Assembly: GCF_000724625.1 (NCBI RefSeq)
Contig: NZ_CP007139.1
Location: forward strand, 3,286,001 to 3,350,000
DNA: 64,000 bases
Origin: Fimbriimonas ginsengisoli Gsoil 348
GTDB lineage: Bacteria; Armatimonadota; Fimbriimonadia; Fimbriimonadales; Fimbriimonadaceae
Direction: 5' to 3'
Part shown: positions 1 to 8,484 of the stretch, in pieces
Layout: the number at the start of each line of letters is the position of its first letter
Numbering within the stretch: the first letter of the stretch is position 1
Notes under the pieces: generated by a model
The model's input: the letters and a program-made list of their open reading frames with translations, nothing else
Databases searched by the model: none
Told to the model about the DNA's origin: nothing
Made by a program: the position numbers and the translations under genes

Positions 1-263
1 CAGCCACGATCGACCCAGATGCCGTTGCGGTCGTAGCCCCACGACCGCCCTTCGATGCAGGCCGCGTCGGAAAGTCGACGGATAAGGCGGACGCGGAAAT
101 TGCCGTTTTCGTATCGCCGGTCGTCGATGCGGCGATAGGCGCGGCGACCGTCGCGGCTCTCCACCGTCATGCGCGCCTGAACGAACGCAAATCCGAACGC
201 CGCGATCGCAGCGCCTAAGACAACCGCCGTTCCTCGAACAGCCACCTTTGTGGTTTGTTTCAT
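1..263 (-). CDS. DUF3011-family exported protein (partial)
   Basis: The gene runs off the left edge of the window, so only the first 87 residues or so are visible. The N-terminus is a short basic stretch followed by an Ala/Val/Gly-rich hydrophobic segment, which looks like a signal peptide. After it comes an ESRDGRR...LIRRLSDAACIEGRSWGYD...GIWVDRG pattern that matches the repeat of DUF3011 proteins (conserved RxLSxxxCxxGxSWGYD and GIWVDxG). The ATG is preceded by an excellent ribosome binding site, AGGAGGAG at 271-278 read on the minus strand. DUF3011 proteins have no established biochemical role. Family recognition is fairly secure; function is unknown. Confidence 0.75.
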   Translation of the reverse strand, partial: MKQTTKVAVRGTAVVLGAAIAAFGFAFVQARMTVESRDGRRAYRRIDDRRYENGNFRVRLIRRLSDAACIEGRSWGYDRNGIWVDRG

Positions 264-270
264 TGTGATT

Positions 271-278
271 CTCCTCCT
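271..278 (-). promoter_or_regulatory. Strong Shine-Dalgarno for the DUF3011 gene
   Basis: Read on the minus strand, AGGAGGAG lies 7 bases before the ATG at 263. It fixes the start of the partial gene and shows that this genome does use canonical ribosome binding sites on some genes. Confidence 0.7.
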
Positions 279-427
279 TTTGGGAAATCGTTATCTAACC
301 GGACGACCAGCGGACCGTCAAGTTTCTTTTCACCGCACCTATGGGCCCATTAACGGGGTTCGTCCGGAACTCTTCCCAATTCGCGGGGGGTCAAAAAAGC
401 ACCGTTCTGGATAAGGGATCAACCGCG

Positions 428-997
428 ATGAGACCGATGGAAAGCCGTGTCGAAACCGATTTTAATCAGGCATTGAGGTGCGTGGCCTACCGGCTGCCGA
501 AGGGAAACCGGCTTAAGGAAACGGGAATCCTTCTCACACTGGGGTTGCGTTACGGACTCGTGGGAGCCGCGTCGGTGCACCACTTGCTCAGGTGTTCGCG
601 CAGAGAGGAAGAGAGGCAGGTGATGGATTCTGCGGCAACCTGGCCCGGTATCGTCGCCGAGCACGTCCGAAGCGAAGCCGCTCCGATCCTCGGGCTTCCC
701 GTCAGCATGGAAGTTGGGGAGCAGGTTGGGAAGTGGGCCCGGTATGTGCTGCGGGTCGCGGTTCCGCTCTACCACCGTTTGTGCCCCCTCGAAATGAGTC
801 TTTCCACGGCCGCCGACGACTTTGTTTTGGACCACTCCAAGGAGATCCGGCAGGGATGGAATCCCTTTCTTGTGCGGCGAGGCGACCGTCTTTTCCGGGC
901 CGAGGCCGACCGATCCATTAATTTCGCGATAAATTTTTTCGAGAGACGTCAACATGACCTCGAAGAGGTGCCCGAAATTGCGCTGTTAGGGGAATAA
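428..997 (+). CDS. Hypothetical protein
   Basis: I do not recognise this 189-residue protein. I chose the ATG at 428 (MRPMESRVETDF) over the in-frame ATG at 341 because an AAGGGA-like ribosome binding site lies about 10 bases upstream and the extra N-terminus looks random. The protein is soluble-looking, with mixed Arg/Glu-rich amphipathic stretches and no signal peptide, transmembrane segment or obvious motif. An antisense frame is also open over 419-955, but its translation looks like a GC-rich shadow. The gene is flanked by unrelated genes, so context gives no clue. Confidence 0.5.
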   Translation: MRPMESRVETDFNQALRCVAYRLPKGNRLKETGILLTLGLRYGLVGAASVHHLLRCSRREEERQVMDSAATWPGIVAEHVRSEAAPILGLPVSMEVGEQVGKWARYVLRVAVPLYHRLCPLEMSLSTAADDFVLDHSKEIRQGWNPFLVRRGDRLFRAEADRSINFAINFFERRQHDLEEVPEIALLGE

Positions 998-1065
998 TAG
1001 TTCGGCCCCGCGACGATCGTCCTGCGTGGCCAGTCAGGATTTATAAGTCGGAGGGCCATCCCACA

Positions 1066-1437
1066 GTGATCCGGATCGTCGGTGTACAACGTCACGAATC
1101 GCCCCAGAAGGAGTTTATTCTCCTCCAGAACCAGGGATCTTTGCGGATCAACTTGAAAGGCCACGTCATCGCCAGCGAAAGCGCGATCGCGAATTCAGAT
1201 CTTTCGTTCGCCGCCCACGCGTTTCCCGACGAAGCCCTGATCCCTCCCGGCATGTACGTCCTTCTTTCCACCGGCTCCGGCGAGTCGCGATGGACCAAGA
1301 CGAAGGAAGGCGCCCTCCTGTATTACGCGTACATGAACCGCGAGACGCCAGTCTGGTTCCACACCAACGGCGCCGTCCACGTGCTAAGCCTGCAGCATAC
1401 GTACGCCGACCGTGGCCCGGCGCTCTTGCTTCGGTAG
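1066..1437 (+). CDS. Small protein resembling a lamin-tail (LTD) domain
   Basis: This 123-residue protein starts at a GTG with GGAGG about 11 bases upstream. The order of features resembles a lone lamin-tail beta-sandwich: a hydrophobic first strand (IRIVGVQ), a KEFILLQNQGS segment like the family's EWIELYNxG, an INLKGHVI segment like VDLSGWxL, and later a PPGMYVLLSTG stretch like LxPGxxxxVxTG. Bacterial LTD domains usually sit in larger secreted proteins; here it stands alone with no signal peptide. The assignment rests on motif order only. A hairpin repeat follows the stop codon directly. Confidence 0.5.
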   Translation: MIRIVGVQRHESPQKEFILLQNQGSLRINLKGHVIASESAIANSDLSFAAHAFPDEALIPPGMYVLLSTGSGESRWTKTKEGALLYYAYMNRETPVWFHTNGAVHVLSLQHTYADRGPALLLR

Positions 1438-1443
1438 CCGTAG

Positions 1444-1462
1444 CATCGCCTCCTAGGCGATG
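1444..1462. repeat. Short hairpin repeat (GTAGC-type family, relaxed copy)
   Basis: A perfect 8-bp stem (CATCGCCT/AGGCGATG) with a 3-base loop lies between the convergent genes ending at 1437 and 1470. It is preceded by GTAG and followed by AAG, the same frame seen around the hairpins near 6882, 6915 and 17590. It may serve as a bidirectional terminator, although no T-run follows it. Confidence 0.6.
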
Positions 1463-1469
1463 AAGGGAG

Positions 1470-2072
1470 TTACCCGGTCTGATTGACCACGTTCATGCCC
1501 GGCTCGAGGCCGTCTTGAACGGCCTTCTCGACGCCGTCGGCGGCTCGGTCGAGGGCGATGGCGATGACGTCGCGCTCGTCCCCCTTGAATGTGCTGAGGA
1601 CATGGTCGATGGTGTGGGATCGGTCGACGGAGCCGATGCCGATCTTCAGCCGGGGGTACTCCTCGGTTCCCAGCGATTGGATCAGGCTCTTGTGCCCGTT
1701 GTGCCCTCCGGCACTCCCTTTCGGCTTGAGACGCACCCGTCCTAGCTGCATATCGAGATCGTCGGCCACCACCAAGATGCGGTCCGGCTTCAGCCCATAC
1801 TCTCGCGCCAGCGGCGCGACGGCCTGACCGCTCAGGTTCATGAAGGTCATCGGCTTCACCAGGATTACCGGGGTGTCGCCGATCGAGCCGATTCCGAATC
1901 GAGCCCGGTGCTTCGCTTTGTCCAGCTTGATCCGATGCCGCTCCGCGAGCTCGTCGACGACGTGAAAGCCGACGTTGTGCCGGGTCCCCCGGTATTCCGG
2001 CCCGGGATTTCCCAGGCCGACCACCATCCACTCCGGCGGCAGAGTCGGCACGGGCGGTTTTTTACGGAACAT
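1470..2072 (-). CDS. pth: Peptidyl-tRNA hydrolase
   Basis: Pth cleaves the ester bond of peptidyl-tRNAs that drop off ribosomes, recycling tRNA in the cytoplasm. The ATG at 2072 gives 200 residues, close to the usual 190-200; an upstream in-frame ATG at 2117 would add 15 residues. The diagnostic motifs are VVGLGNPGPEYRGTRHNVGF (containing the catalytic His), KPMTFMNLSG, VADDLDMQLGRVRLK and GSAGGHNGHKS. The start lies inside the 3' end of uppP (11-bp overlap), so it is the last gene of the envelope operon. The family call is essentially certain. Confidence 0.95.
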   Translation of the reverse strand: MFRKKPPVPTLPPEWMVVGLGNPGPEYRGTRHNVGFHVVDELAERHRIKLDKAKHRARFGIGSIGDTPVILVKPMTFMNLSGQAVAPLAREYGLKPDRILVVADDLDMQLGRVRLKPKGSAGGHNGHKSLIQSLGTEEYPRLKIGIGSVDRSHTIDHVLSTFKGDERDVIAIALDRAADGVEKAVQDGLEPGMNVVNQTG

Positions 2073-2943
2073 TGGTCGAAGCGGCCGGCTCGGTTTTTGA
2101 GGATTCGGCTCCCGCATTCGCCGCTAGCTTGCCGGCGGATACCATGACGAGAAGAAAGACTCCGAGGACGATCCGGTACAACACGAACGGCCCGATGCCG
2201 CGGCGCTGGAGGAATTTCATCAGCCAGGCGATCGACGCGTAGCCGACGATGAAAGCGACCACCGTGCCGACGATCACCGCGGTCAGGATCGGCTTCAGCT
2301 CATGGCGCGCCTCTACCGCCTCGAAAATACCGGCGGCAGTGACGCTAGGTACCGCCATAAGGAACGAGAATCGAGCGGCGGCGGCGTGGTCGAATCCTTG
2401 GAACAGGCCTCCGGAAATCGTGCTTCCACTCCGGCTAACGCCAGGAATCAGCGCTAGAACTTGCCACAATCCGACGACCACGCCATCCTTGAGGTCGACC
2501 GATTCGACATTTCGATTTTTCTTTCCAAACTTTTCGGCGAGGAACATCACGACCGACATCACGATCAGAGCGACGGCGATGATCCGGAGGTCGCGGAAGG
2601 TGTCTTTGATCTGGTGCCGGAACACGAGGGCGAGGACGATGATTGGGAGCGTCCCCACGAACACCGCCCAACCCATTTTCGCTTCGTGCGTGTTCCGTTT
2701 GGCGGGGTCCGACAGGCTGCCCGCCCATCCGCCGATGGCGGCCTTTAGATCTTTCGCAAAGTAGATCAGGACGGCCAGTACGGTGCCTAGCTGGATTACC
2801 GCGGTGAACGCGGTAAGGGTCGACTGGGGGTAATTCCAGCCGAGAAGCGCCGGCACGATTCGCAGGTGGGCGTTCGAGCTAATCGGCAAGAATTCGGTCA
2901 AACCCTGTACGATTCCAAGAATAATGGCGTGAATTAATTCCAC
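2062..2943 (-). CDS. uppP: Undecaprenyl-diphosphate phosphatase
   Basis: UppP (BacA) is an integral membrane enzyme that dephosphorylates undecaprenyl pyrophosphate to regenerate the lipid carrier for peptidoglycan and surface polysaccharides. The 293-residue protein has the N-terminal signature ILGIVQGLTEFLPISSNAHL, with the catalytic Glu and the Ser-rich loop, and a second motif LIPGVSRSGSTISGGL. It has roughly eight hydrophobic segments. It starts at a GTG inside the end of the preceding epimerase gene (10-bp overlap), with GGAG just upstream, so the two are translationally coupled. The neighbours use the same lipid carrier, which fits. Confidence 0.95.
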   Translation of the reverse strand: MELIHAIILGIVQGLTEFLPISSNAHLRIVPALLGWNYPQSTLTAFTAVIQLGTVLAVLIYFAKDLKAAIGGWAGSLSDPAKRNTHEAKMGWAVFVGTLPIIVLALVFRHQIKDTFRDLRIIAVALIVMSVVMFLAEKFGKKNRNVESVDLKDGVVVGLWQVLALIPGVSRSGSTISGGLFQGFDHAAAARFSFLMAVPSVTAAGIFEAVEARHELKPILTAVIVGTVVAFIVGYASIAWLMKFLQRRGIGPFVLYRIVLGVFLLVMVSAGKLAANAGAESSKTEPAASTNVP

Positions 2944-4067
2944 ATAGTCTCCGCGGGAGTGTCGATACCGAGATGCTTCAAAGCGACGTAACGAATGCGG
3001 GCCGAAGCCTTGCCGTCTCCATAAGGACTGACGGCGTTTGCCATCGCTCTGAACGCTTCCGGATCGCCAAGCAGCTTTGTACCTTCATCGATGATCGCTT
3101 CGCGATCCGTTCCGACCAGCTTGGCCGTGCCCGCGGTGACTCCTTCCGGCCTTTCCGTAGTCGTTCTTAGCACCAAAACCGGGATTCCAAAGGCGGGCGC
3201 CTCTTCTTGCACGCCACCCGAGTCGCTCAAAATGATGGTTGCCCGCTGCATAAGCTTAACGAAATCTAAGTACTCCGGCGGCTCGATTAGCCGGATTCGC
3301 TCATGGTTCCCCAGAATGGGAACGAGCACGTCGCGCACGGTGGGGTTGGGATGCATCGCGGCCACGAGAAGCGTATCGGGGAAGCGCTCCACCAACTCGA
3401 GCGCGGCTTCGGCGATGTTCTTCATCGGTTGCCCCCAATTTTCGCGGCGGTGGGTGGTCAGCAAGATCACTCTCCCCGGCCACTCTGGGAACCACATCTG
3501 CTCGCCGCGAGCCGCCGTCGCGAGCACGGCGTCGATGCCGGTATTGCCGGTTACGAAAACAGTGGAGGGATCTTTCCCTTCTTTCAGTAGGTTGTCCCGG
3601 CTCCAATCGGTGGGTGGATAGTGGTGGGTAGCGGTAAGTCCGCACACTCGGCGGTTGTACTCTTCCGGGAAAGGGTTGTTGACCGAATCGGTTCTTAGTC
3701 CCGCTTCGACGTGTCCGTAAGGGATCTGCCGATAGAACGATGCCATCGCCGCGACCATCGTTGTCGTAGTATCGCCCTGTCCAAAGACCATCGCCGGGAA
3801 GTGTTTGGCGATCAGGCCGTCGATGCCTTCGAGGGCCCGGGATGTCACTTGGGAGAGCGTTTGCCCATGTTGCATAATCGCAAGGTCCTCGTCGGCAACG
3901 AGGCCGAAGGTTCCCAGCGATTTGTGCAAGATCTCTCGGTGCTGGCCGGTCGATATCAGTAACGGCGTACACACATCGCTAAACTTCTGAAACTCCAGCA
4001 CCACCGGCGCCATCTTGATGGCTTCTGGGCGCGTTCCTACGACGAAGAAGAGGGTGGGTTTGCTCAT
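2934..4067 (-). CDS. wecB: UDP-N-acetylglucosamine 2-epimerase (non-hydrolysing)
   Basis: WecB interconverts UDP-GlcNAc and UDP-ManNAc in the cytoplasm, a step towards ManNAc-containing surface polysaccharides. The 377-residue length is typical. Visible motifs are VVGTRPEAIKMAPVV at the N-terminus, YGHVEAGLRT (catalytic region), TGNTGIDAV, LLTTHRRENWG and SDSGGVQEEAPAFGIPVLVLRTTTERPE. GGAAGGT lies 6 bases before the ATG. It follows the GlcNAc-1-P transferase gene after 93 bp and overlaps uppP, forming one envelope-polysaccharide transcription unit. Confidence 0.93.
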   Translation of the reverse strand: MSKPTLFFVVGTRPEAIKMAPVVLEFQKFSDVCTPLLISTGQHREILHKSLGTFGLVADEDLAIMQHGQTLSQVTSRALEGIDGLIAKHFPAMVFGQGDTTTTMVAAMASFYRQIPYGHVEAGLRTDSVNNPFPEEYNRRVCGLTATHHYPPTDWSRDNLLKEGKDPSTVFVTGNTGIDAVLATAARGEQMWFPEWPGRVILLTTHRRENWGQPMKNIAEAALELVERFPDTLLVAAMHPNPTVRDVLVPILGNHERIRLIEPPEYLDFVKLMQRATIILSDSGGVQEEAPAFGIPVLVLRTTTERPEGVTAGTAKLVGTDREAIIDEGTKLLGDPEAFRAMANAVSPYGDGKASARIRYVALKHLGIDTPAETMWN

Positions 4068-4160
4068 TCAGACCTTCCGTAGCCCCGGCGTCCAGCCGAT
4101 GCTCCCACCGGGCCGTAGCGCGGAAAGAGTATCCCCTAAGCCCCGCCCTCTTCGCCGTTC

Positions 4161-5192
4161 TTACTTCGAGCGGACCATAAAGAGCGCAACCGCGCACAAC
4201 GTTGCGGCGGCGGCGTAAAGCACCCACACGGTTTGGCGCTGGCTAAGTCCTTTTCCAAGCAGTGTGTGGTGCAGGTGGCGTTTGTCGGCCTGGGTAATCG
4301 GCTCGCCGCTCATCAGCCGCCGGGTGATCACGAAGAAGGCGTCGAAGATCGGAACTCCGAAGACAAGTACGGGCAGAAGCAGCGATACCGCCGCCGCGGT
4401 CTTAAACGCGCCGACGATGCTGATGCACGCCAACATGAACCCAAGGACGTAGGCGCCCCCGGTTCCCATGATGATCTTGGCTGGGTTGTAGTTGTGCTTG
4501 AGGAATCCGATCGCCGAACCGGCGATCGTCGCGGCAACGATGGCGACCCGCGGTTGTCCCGAATAGGCGGCGATCAGCACCAAGGTGCCGGCGGAAATCG
4601 CCGCGATGCCGGCGGCAAGGCCGTCTACCCCGTCGATCGTATCCATCGTCTTCGTCACCACGAAGATGTAGAAAGCCGTGAGGGGAATGGCCAGCGCGCC
4701 GAGAGCGATGTACTGTCCCGGGGTCGAGAGCGGGATACCCAGCGTGTTAATCTGGACCCGCGCCATGCCGATCGGATCGTAGAACAATTGAACGGCGACG
4801 CCGGCGAGGAGAAGCAATAGCGCCTGGATCTTGGCTTTGTACTGATACAGGTCATCCAGCGCGCCGATGCCGACCAGACCTCCGGAAATCACGAGCATCG
4901 CGATTAGGTAAGGGGGGAACGGGATGGAGGGATTGGCAAACGGTAGAACCGCGATCAAGGCGATGAGAATGCCCGCGTAGATGGCGATGCCACCCCAACG
5001 CGGCAGCGGCTCCTTATGGATCCGGCGGTCGTCGCGATTGGGATCGTCGATCGCGCCTTTGTGGATCGCCAGGTTCCGCACGTGTGGAGTTAGAACCCAA
5101 CTTACCGCCAAGGCGATCGCCCCGGCCAGCAACGGATAGCGGAGCCCCTTTGGCAGGGCATCAGAAATCGTGGCCAACGTGAGGAGACTCAT
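4161..5192 (-). CDS. UDP-GlcNAc:undecaprenyl-phosphate GlcNAc-1-P transferase-like (WecA/TagO family)
   Basis: This family 4 glycosyl-phosphotransferase is predicted to load a sugar-1-phosphate onto undecaprenyl phosphate, starting an O-antigen, teichoic-like or other envelope glycan. The 343-residue protein has about ten hydrophobic segments. Family motifs appear in order: DDPNRDDRRIHKEPLPRWGG, GALDDLYQ, TMDTIDGVDGLAAG, and a C-terminal DKRHLHHTLLGKGLS matching the HLHH loop typical of WecA-type enzymes rather than MraY. Its ATG overlaps the stop of the deaminase gene (ATGA). WecA versus MraY is judged from the HLHH loop and the adjacent wecB. Confidence 0.88.
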   Translation of the reverse strand: MSLLTLATISDALPKGLRYPLLAGAIALAVSWVLTPHVRNLAIHKGAIDDPNRDDRRIHKEPLPRWGGIAIYAGILIALIAVLPFANPSIPFPPYLIAMLVISGGLVGIGALDDLYQYKAKIQALLLLLAGVAVQLFYDPIGMARVQINTLGIPLSTPGQYIALGALAIPLTAFYIFVVTKTMDTIDGVDGLAAGIAAISAGTLVLIAAYSGQPRVAIVAATIAGSAIGFLKHNYNPAKIIMGTGGAYVLGFMLACISIVGAFKTAAAVSLLLPVLVFGVPIFDAFFVITRRLMSGEPITQADKRHLHHTLLGKGLSQRQTVWVLYAAAATLCAVALFMVRSK

Positions 5193-5665
5193 GCACCGAG
5201 CTCCACGCGTTCAAGCACTCCCTCGCGGTACCTCATCACTTCCATGTGTGCGTCCCGGAACAGTTCCTTTGAAAACTCGTCGGGGTAGTCACCTTCATAT
5301 ATGACGCGAACAATCCCCGCATTGATAAGCATCTTCGCGCATTTGTTACAGGGTTGGCAAGTAACGTAGATGGTCGATCCCTCGCAAGCCGTGCCGATCT
5401 TCGCCGCCTGTAGCAGCGCGTTTTCTTCGGCATGAAGCGCGCGGATGCAGTGGCCGGCGGCCATACAACCCACTGGCCAGTCCGTCGTTGGGCCTAGTTC
5501 GGGGCAGTGCGGCAGTCCTCGGGGCGCACCGTTGTATCCGGTGCAGAGGATTCGCTTGTCGCGAACGAGCACGGCGCCCACGCTTCGCCGAGGACACGTA
5601 GCCCGGGTCTTCACGAGGTGGGCGATCTGCATGAAATAGACGTCCCAACTCGGGCGATCCTGCAT
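5189..5665 (-). CDS. Deoxycytidylate (dCMP) deaminase family protein
   Basis: A zinc-dependent deaminase (ComEB/dCMP deaminase type) expected to convert dCMP to dUMP for dTMP synthesis. RPSWDVYFMQIAHLVKTRATC is the typical N-terminus. The zinc site is seen as HAEENA (His plus proton-shuttle Glu) and PCNKCAK (two Cys), and there is the expected TGYNGAPRGLPHC loop. I start it at the ATG at 5665; the AGGAGG immediately before it is unusually close (about 1 base), so an upstream TTG at 5725 is possible. It heads the envelope operon, but its role is nucleotide metabolism, so the linkage looks incidental. Confidence 0.9.
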   Translation of the reverse strand: MQDRPSWDVYFMQIAHLVKTRATCPRRSVGAVLVRDKRILCTGYNGAPRGLPHCPELGPTTDWPVGCMAAGHCIRALHAEENALLQAAKIGTACEGSTIYVTCQPCNKCAKMLINAGIVRVIYEGDYPDEFSKELFRDAHMEVMRYREGVLERVELGA

Positions 5666-5775
5666 ACCTCCTAGATTATGACCGGGAGGACGGGCGGTTC
5701 GGATTTCCGGGGCGCACCTCCGCAATTCTCGTGGGTAGGGTTTCCGCTACCATTAGGTGTCTCGGACCACCCAGC

Positions 5776-6879
5776 ATGCGAATTGCGATCGACGCCCGCC
5801 ATTTGAGCGACTTCCATACCAGCAATCGCACCTACTGGCGCGAACTGGTCGTCGCCATGGCCAGTGAGATCAATGGAGACGAACTGCTGTTGGTGACCGA
5901 CCGGCCGATCGCCTCCGGAGTACTCCCGCCGGGCTTACCCGTACGCGAGGTGGTTGTGAAAGCGCCGAGCAGCCGTCTTTGGAGCCTCTTTCACTTTCCC
6001 CGCGCGTGTCGCCGCCTAGGCGCGGATCTCGCCCACATGCAGTACACGGTCTCGCCGTTGTTCCGCATCCCGACGGCGACGACGATTCACGACGTCAGCT
6101 TTTTTATTGATCCGTCGTGGTTCGGGATGAAGGACCGGGTCTTGCTTCAAGCATCGGTTCCGGCTTCGGCACGGCGCGCGGGGGTGGTGATCACGGTGTC
6201 GGAAACCTGCCGTCAGGAATCGATCCGATACTTGCACGTTCCCGCCGAGAAGGTGGTAAGCACACCTCTCGGCATGCCGAGCTACATTGCCCCGGTCGAT
6301 CGTGAGGCGGCCATAGCGCACGTTCGCGGGCGGCTGGGCTTCGATTCGCCCTTCGTTCTCGCGGTCGGGGTGCTGCAACCGCGTAAGAACTGGCGGTTGG
6401 TGATGCGGTCGGTCGCAATGGCGCGACAACTTGGCTCGGACCTTCAGCTCGTCATCGTGGGCCGGACGCGGGACGACGGGGAGGAGATCGACAGGGAGAT
6501 CGAATCGCTGAATGGCCGTGACTGGATCCACCTCGCGGGAGGAGTTCCGGACGAGGAGATCTCTTACTACTATTCCGCCGCCGAGGCGCTCATTCATCCC
6601 AGCTACCACGAGGGATTCGGCCTAACGCCCCTGGAGGCATTCGGATGCGGGTTGCCGGTAATTGCTTCCGACCGTGGGGCGATACCGGAAGTGACCGGAG
6701 ACGCGGCGATTCTGCTGCCCCCGACGGAGCCGGAGCCCTGGGCGCGGGCGATTATCGAAGTTACGACGACGGACCGTGGAACCGAATTGCGTTCTGAAGG
6801 CCGTGTGCGGGCGTCGCGATTCACGTGGGCGTCGACTGCGAGGAAGACCCGAGACGCGTATCGTCTGGCGTTACAGTAG
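5776..6879 (+). CDS. GT4-family glycosyltransferase
   Basis: A GT-B fold, retaining glycosyltransferase (group 1) of 367 residues. The start at the ATG at 5776 yields MRIAIDARHLSDF, a typical beta-strand-1 opening, while the longer in-frame start adds unlikely sequence. Key landmarks are TIHDVSFF, TVSETCRQES, LAVGVLQPRKNW (Rossmann C-domain start), LVIVGRTRDDG and HPSYHEGFGLTPLEAFGCGLPVIAS, the E-x7-E nucleotide-sugar motif. It is divergent from the envelope operon, so it may act on the same glycan. Donor and acceptor cannot be read from sequence. Confidence 0.9.
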   Translation: MRIAIDARHLSDFHTSNRTYWRELVVAMASEINGDELLLVTDRPIASGVLPPGLPVREVVVKAPSSRLWSLFHFPRACRRLGADLAHMQYTVSPLFRIPTATTIHDVSFFIDPSWFGMKDRVLLQASVPASARRAGVVITVSETCRQESIRYLHVPAEKVVSTPLGMPSYIAPVDREAAIAHVRGRLGFDSPFVLAVGVLQPRKNWRLVMRSVAMARQLGSDLQLVIVGRTRDDGEEIDREIESLNGRDWIHLAGGVPDEEISYYYSAAEALIHPSYHEGFGLTPLEAFGCGLPVIASDRGAIPEVTGDAAILLPPTEPEPWARAIIEVTTTDRGTELRSEGRVRASRFTWASTARKTRDAYRLALQ

Positions 6880-6881
6880 CC

Positions 6882-6936
6882 TCGGCGTCCCCGCCGATGA
6901 AGCCGGTCGTAGCGTCGGCGCCCTCGCCGATGATCC
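6882..6936. repeat. Two tandem GTAGC-type hairpin repeats
   Basis: Two adjacent hairpins share a TCGGCG/CGCCGA stem: the first is at 6882-6897 (4-base loop), the second at 6915-6930 (loop CCCT). The 29-bp unit at 6908-6936 is the reverse complement, with one mismatch each, of the units at 49371-49399 and 53294-53322. They lie immediately after the glycosyltransferase stop codon. The arrangement is like REP/BIME elements that decorate 3' ends of genes. Confidence 0.75.
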
Positions 6937-6957
6937 GCCGCACATAACGCGAAGCGT

Positions 6958-7064
6958 TGTAGCCGCAGGTTGGCTCGTACCTGCGCGACAGACCCCCACC
7001 GGTCCACATGTTCGATCAATAGACGAAACATTCTCGCGCAGGTACGAGCCAACCTGCGGCTACA
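6958..7064. repeat. Perfect 31-bp inverted repeat with 45-bp loop
   Basis: The 31 bases at 6958-6988 are the exact reverse complement of 7034-7064, separated by 45 bases. The arms begin TGTAGCCGCAGGTTGG. The element lies between the convergent glycosyltransferase and lemA genes, next to two smaller hairpins. It could be a bidirectional terminator or a small non-autonomous mobile unit. No open reading frame lies inside it. Confidence 0.85.
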
Positions 7065-7090
7065 CGTCCTTCGGATGTAGGGAGGCATCG

Positions 7091-7633
7091 CTATATTGTG
7101 ACTCTCGGCGCCTCGCGGACTGACACGGACTCGACTTCGAAAAACTCGGCTTTGGTGTGGCCGCCGGCAAGCAGCGAGCCGGGGAATTGTTCGATGGCGA
7201 TGTTGTAGTCGCGGACGTTGGCGTTGAAGAAGCGGCGGGAGGCGGCGATGCGGTCTTCCGTGTTGGAGAGCTCGCGCTGAAGCTCCAGGAAATTCGCATT
7301 CGAGCGGAGCTCCGGGTACGCCTCTACGCGCGCCAGCATGCCGTTCACGCTCTGCACGAGCGCATTCTCGTCGCGGGCGTTGCCGCCGGATTGCAGCGCC
7401 TGGTTGCGGGCGTTGACTACTCGCTCGAAAACGTCGCGCTCATGGGCGGCGTAGGCGCGGCAGGTCTCGACCAGGTTCGGGATCAGGTCGTACCGCCGCT
7501 TGAGCTGAACGTCCACCTGCGCCCAAGACTCGCGAACCAGGTTCTTCAGCCGGGTGAGCCGATTGATCGTTCCGACCACCCACATGAGGATGAGGAGGGC
7601 GAAAACGACGATGCCAATGATGATCGCTTCCAT
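7091..7633 (-). CDS. lemA: LemA family protein
   Basis: LemA proteins are anchored by one N-terminal membrane helix with a cytoplasmic coiled-coil helical bundle; their function is not settled. From the ATG at 7633 the product is 180 residues: a hydrophobic segment at about 3-23, then the signature RLKNLVRESWAQVDVQLKRRYDLIPNLVETCRAYAAHE, then FLELQRELSNTEDRIAASRRFFNANVRDYN and an FPGSLLAG end, all classic LemA. It follows the preceding membrane-protein gene by 14 bp, so the two are probably co-transcribed. Confidence 0.93.
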   Translation of the reverse strand: MEAIIIGIVVFALLILMWVVGTINRLTRLKNLVRESWAQVDVQLKRRYDLIPNLVETCRAYAAHERDVFERVVNARNQALQSGGNARDENALVQSVNGMLARVEAYPELRSNANFLELQRELSNTEDRIAASRRFFNANVRDYNIAIEQFPGSLLAGGHTKAEFFEVESVSVREAPRVTI

Positions 7634-7647
7634 CTTTAGGGTGACGT

Positions 7648-8412
7648 TTAGTCTAGCGGACCTCGCCACTGAGGCGTGAATCCGTGGTCCTGGCGGTAGT
7701 AGTCGGGGATCAAGCCGATGAAGCCGCGGATCTCCTGAAACGCGAGCATCGCGTCGCCGGGGGTGAAGGCGCCGGATTGGACGATCATGACGTAGATCCC
7801 ACCCATTTGCCAGTGCCGGACGGGCTTCGACATAAGGAACTCGATGGCGCGCGGGTGGAGCAAATCGTACGCCGCCTTGCTGTCCGCGCTTCGAACAAAG
7901 TAGCGCCTGTTGAACTCCTCGAGCTCGAAGTTCAACTCTTGCATTCCGAGCTTGGCGCCGATTCGATGAAAGACGTTTTCAGGGGTTAGGGAGAGCCCGG
8001 GAAAGGCGATCGGCACCCGGGCCGCCACCACGCCAAAGCTGTGGGTAGTCGTGCTCGTTTTCCCTTCGCTGTCGGTCGTTTCGGTCTTATAGCTGTAATC
8101 GAAGAGATACCAATCTGCACCGTCGCGAGTACCGATGAGGAGGTTGGCCACGTCGGGTGAATGCCCCTCGCCGAAGGGGTGGAAACCGAGGAATCGCTGT
8201 AGGAAGATCGCGTCGGCGCTGGGGCCGAACATTCCGGCCATAGAGTCGAAGAACCCGGATCTCGGGGGTTCCGCCATCCCCTCCGGCATGTACTGGAAAC
8301 CCAGGCTCTGGGCGAGACCGAAGAACGCTTCTCGGCGCTTCTTCGCCGCGATCGAGGCGAACACCGCGATCACGATCACCAGCACGATGACGCCGACGAA
8401 GATCAGTTCCAT
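7648..8412 (-). CDS. Membrane-anchored protein of unknown function, LemA partner
   Basis: This 254-residue protein has one N-terminal transmembrane helix (about residues 2-22) followed by a basic KKRREAF stop-transfer and a soluble domain. The soluble part contains a DWYLFDYSYKTETTDSEGKTSTT strand-turn-strand and Pro/Gly-rich beta stretches. LemA genes are often paired with DUF3137-type proteins of similar design, and this looks distantly like one, but I cannot confirm the family. It lies 14 bp upstream of lemA on the same strand. Its role may be in envelope stress or remodelling together with LemA; that is inference from position. Confidence 0.65.
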   Translation of the reverse strand: MELIFVGVIVLVIVIAVFASIAAKKRREAFFGLAQSLGFQYMPEGMAEPPRSGFFDSMAGMFGPSADAIFLQRFLGFHPFGEGHSPDVANLLIGTRDGADWYLFDYSYKTETTDSEGKTSTTTHSFGVVAARVPIAFPGLSLTPENVFHRIGAKLGMQELNFELEEFNRRYFVRSADSKAAYDLLHPRAIEFLMSKPVRHWQMGGIYVMIVQSGAFTPGDAMLAFQEIRGFIGLIPDYYRQDHGFTPQWRGPLD

Positions 8413-8484
8413 GGTTCCGAAGTGCAGGACGGGCCAGCCGGCTCATTCGTTGCGCCTCCTCCACGTAGCTTCGACACGCGCAGT

